A stretch of 10,889 nucleotides of DNA. Source: JACPLA01 sp035291905 (GTDB lineage: Bacteria; Bacteroidota; Ignavibacteria; UBA10030). Each line of letters opens with the position of its first letter. Position 1 is the first letter of the stretch. The stretch lies in assembly GCA_035291905.1 (NCBI GenBank), contig DATDRF010000118.1:1-10889 (forward strand). Reading direction: 5' to 3'. Made by a program: the position numbers and the translations under genes. This document shows positions 1-5,262 of the stretch, piece by piece. The notes beneath the pieces were generated by a model. That model saw only the letters and a program-made list of their open reading frames with translations, ran no database searches and had not been told where the DNA came from.

Positions 1-119
1 TTACGTGTTTCGCGTTACGGGTTGAGTTTGCGGTCGAGAATTTCGATTGTGAAGTTCAGTGGCCTTCTGTTTTCTGACTTCTGGATTCTAAATTCCAGCT
101 CCTAATTCTGACTTCCTCT
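1..119 (+). repeat. Degenerate heptanucleotide tandem array in intergenic DNA
   Basis: No gene is visible in positions 1-218 apart from the terminator at 161-195. The sequence runs in 7-bp steps. Units at 7, 14 and 21 begin GTT (GTTTCGC, GTTACGG, GTTGAGT). From 65 a second run has units at 65, 72, 79, 86 and 93 beginning TTC (TTCTGTT, TTCTGAC, TTCTGGA, TTCTAAA, TTCCAGC). After one 6-bp slip, further units begin at 106 (TTCTGAC again) and 113. The stretch between about 35 and 64 fits the period poorly. The units are diverged but the register is kept. The 18-mer at 7-24 matches the minus strand of 7415-7432 at 16 of 18 positions. The array may extend past the left edge of the window. Confidence 0.7.
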
Positions 120-160
120 TCCACCCTACCTAATTTTTCCAAAAAATACCATTGCCCTTC

Positions 161-195
161 AAAACAAAAAGCCCGCTCAACGAACTGGCGGGCTT
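161..195 (-). terminator. Rho-independent terminator of the M16 operon
   Basis: Read on the minus strand, an 8-bp perfect stem (AAGCCCGC at 188-195 against GCGGGCTT at 169-176) encloses an 11-nt loop. It is followed at once by a T-rich tract (TTT G TTTT, 168-161). It begins 23 bp past the stop codon of the downstream M16 gene, so it should end transcripts of the two-gene peptidase operon. Confidence 0.87.
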
Positions 196-218
196 CCCGA
201 TAACGGCGCATTTTTCTG

Positions 219-1613
219 CTATTTCGGCTCTACCGCGGGCTTCGCGTACTCCTCAATCTGCTCTTCAATCTTGCTCTTGTCGCCGGTAATCACAAGAGTC
301 ATTTTCTCGGGCCGGATATACTTCTTGGTAAGATCCGACACCTGCTGAGGTGTTACTGAATGGACGCGCTTCACGTAATTCGCAAGATAATCATCCTTCA
401 ATCCGTGCAGCTTGAGAAATGAGAACTGGCCGATGATCCCGCCCCGGCTGGAATTTTGAAGCACAAAATTACCGGCAAGGTAGTTCTTGATCCCTTTGAG
501 CTCGGCCTCGGTCGGTGGCTCGCTTTGCAGACGCGTTATCTCGCCGAAGATCTCTTTCAGCGACGGACCCGTGACAGTGGTCGTCACGTCGGCAATCTCG
601 GCCCAGTACGCATCACGATAGCGGGTTGAAATGGTGCTGAACGGAGAATATGTGTACCCTTTTTGCTCACGAATATTGCTCGTGATGCGTGATCCGAACG
701 ATCCGCCAAGCAAGGCATTTGTAACAAGAAAAGGCACAAAATCGGTCTCGTATGGATTGACGACAGGAAGACCCAGATAGATTGTCGATTGTGGTGCACC
801 CGGCCTGTTGATAAGATGAAAAGCTTTTTTCATCGACGGTTTGGGTATGCTGATGTATGGCTCGCTTCCCTTGTTCCACCCCTCAAATCCGCTCCGAATC
901 GCCTTTTCCATCGCCTTTGAGTCAAACACCCCGGCAACGTAGATGCTCGTTCGTTGGCCGCCGAAATTCTTACGATAGAAGTCCTTTACGTTTTGAATCG
1001 AGAATCCCTGGATCATTTCTGTCGTCGGAAAATACCGGCCGTACGGATGATCAGGATAGAGGATCTTGTAGAACTGCTCTGCCGTCAGTTGGCGCGGCTG
1101 TGATTGCTGTACCGTCAACTGACGAGCCCTGTCATTTTTGATGCGGGCCAGCTCGGATTCGGGAAAAAGCGGATTTCGGATGATGTCGGCCAGCAACGCG
1201 ATGAGGTTCGGGCTGAACTCGGAAAGTACATCCCCGCTGATGGTAGATTGGTCCGGACCCACTCCAATGTTGACAGAACCGCCCATGCCCGCGGCCTCCT
1301 GCGCCACCTGTTCCGCTGTGCGCGAAGTCGTTCCCTCTTTCATCAAATCACCCACAAAGTCCGCAAGCCAGACCTCGTTCGCCGCCTCGTTGAGATTCCC
1401 GGCTCTAACAACCACGGAGACGGTCACTTTTGGCAGCGATCCGTAAGGTACCATCGTCACCGAAATCCCGTTGGCAAGTGCGAACGTCTGTTTTGCCGGG
1501 ATGGTAAAGTCCTTCGGGGTTGATCCCTCCGGTGGTAATTGCTTTTGCGCATGCAGCGCCTGAACGAAAGTGACCGCCAGGAACGCAAGAATCACAAGTT
1601 GAATTTTTTTCAT
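219..1613 (-). CDS. M16-family peptidase-like protein, zinc site lost (non-catalytic partner subunit)
   Basis: This is a 464-residue secreted protein of the M16 (pitrilysin/processing peptidase) fold. An N-terminal signal peptide (basic MKK start, hydrophobic core, likely cleavage after ALHA near residue 22) sends it to the periplasm. The M16 N-domain aligns with the usual HxxEH block, but the zinc and catalytic residues are replaced: D85-F-V-G-D89. It cannot bind zinc in the normal way. The C-domain keeps the substrate-binding Arg/Tyr motif (R314-E-Q-K-G-Y-T-Y321) and the GGSFGSRI approach to it. By the known pattern of heterodimeric bacterial M16B enzymes, this is the non-catalytic partner of the gene just upstream. 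An ATG at 1619 is in frame, but the Shine-Dalgarno AAGGAG (1622-1627) is 8 nt from the ATG at 1613 and only 2 nt from the other, so 1613 is preferred. The gap to the upstream stop is 12 bp. Family placement is firm; loss of activity is inferred from the missing residues. Confidence 0.92.
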   Translation of the reverse strand: MKKIQLVILAFLAVTFVQALHAQKQLPPEGSTPKDFTIPAKQTFALANGISVTMVPYGSLPKVTVSVVVRAGNLNEAANEVWLADFVGDLMKEGTTSRTAEQVAQEAAGMGGSVNIGVGPDQSTISGDVLSEFSPNLIALLADIIRNPLFPESELARIKNDRARQLTVQQSQPRQLTAEQFYKILYPDHPYGRYFPTTEMIQGFSIQNVKDFYRKNFGGQRTSIYVAGVFDSKAMEKAIRSGFEGWNKGSEPYISIPKPSMKKAFHLINRPGAPQSTIYLGLPVVNPYETDFVPFLVTNALLGGSFGSRITSNIREQKGYTYSPFSTISTRYRDAYWAEIADVTTTVTGPSLKEIFGEITRLQSEPPTEAELKGIKNYLAGNFVLQNSSRGGIIGQFSFLKLHGLKDDYLANYVKRVHSVTPQQVSDLTKKYIRPEKMTLVITGDKSKIEEQIEEYAKPAVEPK

Positions 1614-1621
1614 GGTCATTT

Positions 1622-1627
1622 CTCCTT
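1622..1627 (-). promoter_or_regulatory. Ribosome binding site fused to the upstream stop codon
   Basis: On the minus strand the stop codon TAA of the zinc-bearing M16 gene (1626-1628) runs straight into GGAG, giving TAAGGAG. The spacing of 8 nt selects the ATG at 1613 for the downstream M16 gene and suggests coupled translation of the two subunits. Confidence 0.75.
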
Positions 1628-2981
1628 ACGATCCGGATTTTGGTTCGACCATCAGCACCGTGCGATTGGTCGGCCGCAAATATTCCTGTGCAGTCTTAAG
1701 GATGAGCTCAGGCGTTACTTTTAAAAGTTCCTGTTCCAGCGTGTTGATTCGCGCCGGATTGTCATCAAACAGCGCGAAACTCGCAAGCAGATCCGCTCTC
1801 CCGAATCCGAAGAAACCACCCATATTGTCGTAGAGATCCGATCGTATTTTTATGAAGGCCCGGTTGAGCGCGGCGCGATCAACCATTTTCGTGCGCGCTT
1901 CTTCAATCACGCCATCAACAGCTTTCAGAATATCGTCGGTTGATGTGGTCGGATCGTGGATGAGTGATGCCATCCACAACATCGGGCCATTATAGTTGAA
2001 CATGTTGCCAAGCAAATTGATGCCTCCGCCCACATTGTCCGTATATCCTTTTTGCTTTGCCAGAACCTGCGTCAGTTTGCTGTCGTCTCCCTGCAGCAGT
2101 ATCTGATCGAGAATGCCCATTGCATAGTATTCCGGCGTGTTGCGCTGCGGCATTTGATAGGCAAACGCGAGCGCCGGACGGAGCGCCAACGTGTCCTTTT
2201 TCGTGAACCGTTTTTCCTTTTCCTGACGCGGCTCTGAAATGTCCGGCTTCGGAGGCTGTTTCTGGGAGGGGATTGAACCGAAATATTTCTCGACCATCGC
2301 GAGGGCTTCTTTTGTATCGATATCGCCGACGATCGCGATGGCGGCGTTGTTCGGTGCGTAGTACGTCTCAAAGAATGCCTTTACATCGGCGAGCGTCGCC
2401 GCGTCAAGATGCTCGAGATCGCCATAAAAGTTGTGCGCGTTGTACCAGTTGGTATTGGCGTATTGAGGCATATCGAGCCAGGGAAATCCGCCGTAAGGCT
2501 GATTGAGAACGTTGACCTTCACTTCATTCTTCACGACGCCCTGCTGATTGACCAGATTGTCTTGCGTAATGGCGAGGCCTTTCATACGATCGGCTTCGGC
2601 CCAAAGCGCGGTTTCCAATTTGTGGGCCGGAAGAATCTCGAAGTAATTGGTGAAATCAAACCTGGTCGAGCCGTTCAGCACTCCGCCGTTGCTCTGGACC
2701 AGTTTGATGAATTCCATTTTCCCCAGGTTTTGCGAACCCTGAAACATCATATGCTCGAACAGGTGCGCAAATCCCGTGCGATCCTTCGGCTCGATCCGAA
2801 ACCCGATATTATAGTAGACCGCCACAACCACGGTGGGAGCCGTTTTGTCGGGGGAAAGCACTACTTTCAGACCGTTTTTGAGCTTATGGTACTCGACCGG
2901 AATATTGAATCCGGTACCGCCATCCGCCCACCCAACGGAGCTGAGTACAAGCATAAAGACTGCAACTGCCAGGCGTCTCAT
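1626..2981 (-). CDS. M16-family zinc metallopeptidase, catalytic subunit
   Basis: This is a 451-residue secreted M16 peptidase. A short signal peptide (MRRLAV start, hydrophobic stretch, likely cleavage near GWA at residue 19) precedes the N-domain. The inverted zinc motif is intact: H73-L-F-E76-H77, with the third ligand E153 in VVKNE 75 residues later, as the family requires. The C-domain motif that normally holds an Arg/Tyr pair reads VLAKQKGYTDN: the Arg is replaced by Ala and the second Tyr by Asp, so substrate-binding residues are missing here. The downstream M16 protein supplies them. The two probably form a heterodimer that degrades peptides in the periplasm. The frame stays open upstream to 3059, but the start at 2981 is chosen because a strong AAGGAGG lies 4 nt before it and the signal peptide begins there. 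The gene is first in a two-gene operon. Confidence 0.93.
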   Translation of the reverse strand: MRRLAVAVFMLVLSSVGWADGGTGFNIPVEYHKLKNGLKVVLSPDKTAPTVVVAVYYNIGFRIEPKDRTGFAHLFEHMMFQGSQNLGKMEFIKLVQSNGGVLNGSTRFDFTNYFEILPAHKLETALWAEADRMKGLAITQDNLVNQQGVVKNEVKVNVLNQPYGGFPWLDMPQYANTNWYNAHNFYGDLEHLDAATLADVKAFFETYYAPNNAAIAIVGDIDTKEALAMVEKYFGSIPSQKQPPKPDISEPRQEKEKRFTKKDTLALRPALAFAYQMPQRNTPEYYAMGILDQILLQGDDSKLTQVLAKQKGYTDNVGGGINLLGNMFNYNGPMLWMASLIHDPTTSTDDILKAVDGVIEEARTKMVDRAALNRAFIKIRSDLYDNMGGFFGFGRADLLASFALFDDNPARINTLEQELLKVTPELILKTAQEYLRPTNRTVLMVEPKSGS

Positions 2982-2985
2982 ACTT

Positions 2986-2992
2986 CCTCCTT
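2986..2992 (-). promoter_or_regulatory. Strong Shine-Dalgarno deciding the M16 start
   Basis: AAGGAGG on the minus strand, 4 nt before the ATG at 2981, sets the start of the catalytic M16 gene and rules out the longer reading from 3059. A consensus site this strong also shows that the organism uses Shine-Dalgarno initiation, which typical Bacteroidetes use only weakly. Confidence 0.8.
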
Positions 2993-3011
2993 GAAAATTG
3001 AGAATTGAAAA
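2991..3011 (-). repeat. Three-unit heptamer repeat in the M16 operon leader
   Basis: On the plus strand, three back-to-back 7-bp units read TTGAAAA (2991), TTGAGAA (2998) and TTGAAAA (3005). On the transcribed strand these are TTTTCAA-type units that run directly into the Shine-Dalgarno of the catalytic M16 gene. They make an A/U-rich, poorly structured leader just before the ribosome site. The period matches the longer arrays at 1-119 and 7320-7432, though the word differs. Confidence 0.6.
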
Positions 3012-3072
3012 TCGACCCAGACTTCTACGTTCTGCTAAAACTTTGGTTGCGATGCTCAAGCCTTATATTCTC

Positions 3073-3089
3073 CCCCTTTCGCAAAGGGG
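3073..3089. other. Intergenic hairpin, CCCCTTT/AAAGGGG
   Basis: A perfect 7-bp inverted repeat (3073-3079 with 3083-3089) has a 3-nt loop, CGC. In a minus-strand transcript the stem extends by about four more pairs through alternating G-U and A-U contacts. It lies 35 bp past the permease stop and about 90 bp before the M16 start. No U-tract follows it on either strand, so it is not a classical terminator. It could protect the 3' end of the permease message or partly separate it from the M16 operon. Confidence 0.55.
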
Positions 3090-3123
3090 AAAATGATACT
3101 TGAATACTCTTTCCACCAAGGCT

Positions 3124-3876
3124 CTAGAACACCTCGAACAGCTTCAGCGCCATGATCAGGATGGCAACGACCAGCACGTAACGAATGAGCTTTTCCCCGC
3201 CCTTGACCGATGCGTGGGCAGCCCACCAGCCCCCCACAGCGCTCCCGATTCCGAGAATCAGCCCGAGAATCCAGTCCACATTTCCCGTAACGGCGTACAC
3301 GACAATCGACGGTGCCATGTACAACATCACAATGGTCACCTTGTGCATGTTCACATAGACCAGATTCATCTTGAGAACATGATAAAGCGCAGCCATGAAG
3401 AGAAACCCCACGCTGATCTGAATGAACCCTCCGTAGACTCCTATTCCAAACATCATCGGATAGATCCAGCGTTCCCGCCTTTTCATGGATTCTTCCGTTA
3501 TGGGCTTGCTCTCAGATTTCGGAAGAAGAATTGTAAAAACTGTCCCGATCATGACCACCCCGATGATCCGCTGGAACCAGGCATCGTCGATCGTCACTCC
3601 GATGATCGAGCCGGCAACTGCTCCGGGAAGAGCCCAAAAAGTAAACTGCATGCTCTGTTTGAATGCGTGAACTTCTTTTTGGCGAAAGGAGGAGACCGCC
3701 GCGATGTTTTGAATGAGGATGGCGACACGGTTGGTACCGTTCGCCACAGAGCTGTCGAGCCCCATGAAGATGAGGGCGGGAAGAGCGAGGGCAGAGCCGC
3801 CGCCCGCCATAACGTTGAGAAAAGCCGAGATGACACCAACGCCGAAGAGAATGAGGATATTGCTGATATCAGGCAA
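3124..3876 (-). CDS. TauE/SafE family membrane permease
   Basis: This is a 250-residue integral membrane protein of the TauE/SafE (sulfite exporter/anion permease) family. Two related halves are visible. The first has the glycine-rich GGGSALALPAL motif (about residues 25-35) followed by VANGTNRVAI. The second has GGFIQISVGF and then NMHKVT, the usual internal duplication. Roughly seven or eight hydrophobic segments fill the chain, and a charged loop near residues 120-140 separates the halves. Family members move small organosulfur or sulfite-type anions across the inner membrane, but the substrate cannot be read from sequence. The start is TTG at 3876 with no good Shine-Dalgarno; no ATG lies upstream in the open frame, which is closed by a stop at 3949-3951, so the start is the weak point. 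The gene is divergent from the small gene at 3961 (84 bp apart) and 142 bp ahead of the M16 operon, which may be co-transcribed. Confidence 0.9.
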   Translation of the reverse strand: MPDISNILILFGVGVISAFLNVMAGGGSALALPALIFMGLDSSVANGTNRVAILIQNIAAVSSFRQKEVHAFKQSMQFTFWALPGAVAGSIIGVTIDDAWFQRIIGVVMIGTVFTILLPKSESKPITEESMKRRERWIYPMMFGIGVYGGFIQISVGFLFMAALYHVLKMNLVYVNMHKVTIVMLYMAPSIVVYAVTGNVDWILGLILGIGSAVGGWWAAHASVKGGEKLIRYVLVVAILIMALKLFEVF

Positions 3877-3960
3877 GGAATGAGAGTAAGTTTGAGATTC
3901 TATCTTGTTGAGGAATGGAACTTTTGATTTCGGCGGACGTAACAGTATTCAGGTGATACT

Positions 3961-4161
3961 ATGGCAAAATTCCTTCTCTGGCTGTTGCTTCTTTTCTTTT
4001 GCTGGCCCCTGGCGCTCATCGCCCTCGTCCTCTATCCAATTGTCTGGCTCTTGACGCTCCCCTTTCGGCTCATCGGGATTACGGTCGATGCGCTTTTTGA
4101 ATTCCTGAGGGCACTCCTTCTTCTGCCAGCGCGTATCCTCGGTGCCAGTCCTTCCCGCTGA
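3961..4161 (+). CDS. Small hydrophobic membrane protein, 66 residues
   Basis: This is a short protein of 66 residues, almost wholly hydrophobic. Two membrane-spanning or hairpin segments are likely (about residues 4-34, split near CWP, and an amphipathic stretch about 38-60). It ends in a short polar tail with Arg. AGGTGA (3951-3956), 4 nt before the ATG, is a fair Shine-Dalgarno. The composition (Leu, Pro, Phe, Trp with well-placed Arg) looks like a genuine small conserved membrane protein rather than chance coding; I recall similar short proteins from other bacteria but cannot name a family. It is the only plus-strand gene here, divergent from the permease and convergent with the membrane protein ending at 4249. 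Function unknown. Confidence 0.72.
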   Translation: MAKFLLWLLLLFFCWPLALIALVLYPIVWLLTLPFRLIGITVDALFEFLRALLLLPARILGASPSR

Positions 4162-4165
4162 TGGC

Positions 4166-4236
4166 TGAAGGTTACCTTCAACTGAGGTTAGCCTTTGAAG
4201 AAGGTAACCTTCGAGTATCCTAAGGTAACCTTCAAC
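4166..4236. repeat. Cluster of GGTNACC-centred palindromes between convergent genes
   Basis: Three palindromes lie in the 87-bp convergent gap: TGAAGGTTACCTTCA (4166-4180), GAAGGTAACCTTC (4200-4212) and AAGGTAACCTT (4222-4232). An imperfect relative, AGGTTAGCCT, lies at 4185-4194. Each can form its own hairpin. Because the first has T and the second A at the centre, 4167-4179 and 4200-4212 also pair perfectly over 13 bp. ACCTTCAAC recurs directly at 4174 and 4228. No U-tract follows, so this is either an unusual two-way transcription stop or a cluster of protein-binding sites. Confidence 0.75.
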
Positions 4237-4248
4237 CGTGGACTCCGG

Positions 4249-5256
4249 TTATTTCCCTTTACCTCTCTTTGTTGCACGCCGTCGCGTTGATCTCTTTCTC
4301 GAGGTCGTTCGCTTCACTGGTTCGGTGGGAACAGGCGGGAGGGGCGCAACAACAGGGGGGATGTAGCCGAGCGTTCCTGCCATTGACACCGGCACACCGC
4401 GTGATTCGTCCAACTGAACCTGTCCGCTTATCATGACGAGCCTCGCCCAGATCCTTGAAGCCACGCTGACCTGTTGAAGCAGAAACACAAGGAAAATTCC
4501 AAATCCTGTTTCCATGGGAAATCCGTCGGAAATAACCCAATACAGCGCGGCCAGTACCAGAAGCAGAAGCAACATCAGAAATTGCCAGCCGAGCGCGGTA
4601 AAGAAATTCCGAAACACGAATTTTGTCGATTGCCATGTTGAGGAAAGAACCGAAGGGGAATTATCCGCAACGATCTTTACTCTCGCGTAATCCATGATCA
4701 TCATGATCAGAATCATCGGAAGTGCGAACACGGCACCCGCAACGATTCCACCAATCACATTCGGCACCTCGGTGATTGACCCCGCGGTCATGGCCGCATA
4801 GAGCACTCCTACAATCATCATCCATACCGATCCGAAAATCAGAAGGATGAATGCGGAAATGAGGAGCAGGAGGAGGAATCGTCCCAGATAGGTACCGCAG
4901 TCGGAGAAGAATTCGGAAAACGAGTTGCACGATCCGCGCTTCAAAGCGGCCACAATCCCGCCTCCCAGGAGGCTGTTGAGAACAAGCCAGAAGATGAGAA
5001 GCCATGGGAGCTGCGAGATGATTGGATCAAGAAACCCCTTGTTGGCACGCGTGAGATCGTTGAAGACATCCGAATCAAAACCTTCCAGCAGCCGTTCCGG
5101 GAGCACGGAATCCTTGAACCCGCTGAAAAGAGCAGACTGAAACCCAAAGGCCAGCACGGCTGCCAGAAGAAGGGTTCCGGCATAGAGAATGATGATCGCA
5201 TGCCAAGAACGATTGGCGTTCGCGACGCTTCGTGAGAAAATGTCTGAAAGTGTCAT
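4249..5256 (-). CDS. Multi-pass membrane protein with basic C-terminal tail, unknown function
   Basis: This is a 335-residue inner-membrane protein that I do not recognise as a named family. About six hydrophobic segments are visible, near residues 19-44, 83-107, 125-157, 165-190, 217-243 and 250-272. A soluble loop (about 45-80) lies between the first two. From about 300 the chain turns proline-rich (PPVVAPLPPVPTEP) and then ends in a run of Lys, Arg, Ser and Thr to residue 335, strongly positive and probably cytoplasmic. Such a tail could touch nucleic acid, ribosomes or acidic lipid; this is inference. The ATG at 5256 follows the stop of the M1 peptidase gene by 6 bp with no clear Shine-Dalgarno, so it probably depends on translation of that gene. 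It may assist export or membrane events linked to the peptidase, but nothing in the sequence proves this. Confidence 0.85.
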   Translation of the reverse strand: MTLSDIFSRSVANANRSWHAIIILYAGTLLLAAVLAFGFQSALFSGFKDSVLPERLLEGFDSDVFNDLTRANKGFLDPIISQLPWLLIFWLVLNSLLGGGIVAALKRGSCNSFSEFFSDCGTYLGRFLLLLLISAFILLIFGSVWMMIVGVLYAAMTAGSITEVPNVIGGIVAGAVFALPMILIMMIMDYARVKIVADNSPSVLSSTWQSTKFVFRNFFTALGWQFLMLLLLLVLAALYWVISDGFPMETGFGIFLVFLLQQVSVASRIWARLVMISGQVQLDESRGVPVSMAGTLGYIPPVVAPLPPVPTEPVKRTTSRKRSTRRRATKRGKGK

Positions 5257-5262
5257 AATGTT

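Noticed and set aside
2409..3008. Plus-strand open frame of 199 codons
   Set aside because: It lies opposite the catalytic M16 gene, which has a full set of family motifs. The antisense translation shows no domain, and its length follows from the codon use of the real gene.
3073..3089. Hairpin as the permease terminator
   Set aside because: The T-run lies before the stem, not after it, on the transcribed strand, so it fails the intrinsic terminator pattern.
3887..3894. TAAGTTTG as a Bacteroidetes-type -7 promoter element for the small gene at 3961
   Set aside because: It matches TAnnTTTG, but no -33 TTG sits at the required 17-20 bp spacing (the nearest is 24 bp away), and the lineage is uncertain, so it was not called.
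3100..3927. Plus-strand open frame of 275 codons opposite the permease
   Set aside because: Its translation is rich in His, Asp, Asn and Arg with no fold signature, as expected for the antisense of a hydrophobic membrane protein. The minus strand encodes a clear TauE/SafE protein.
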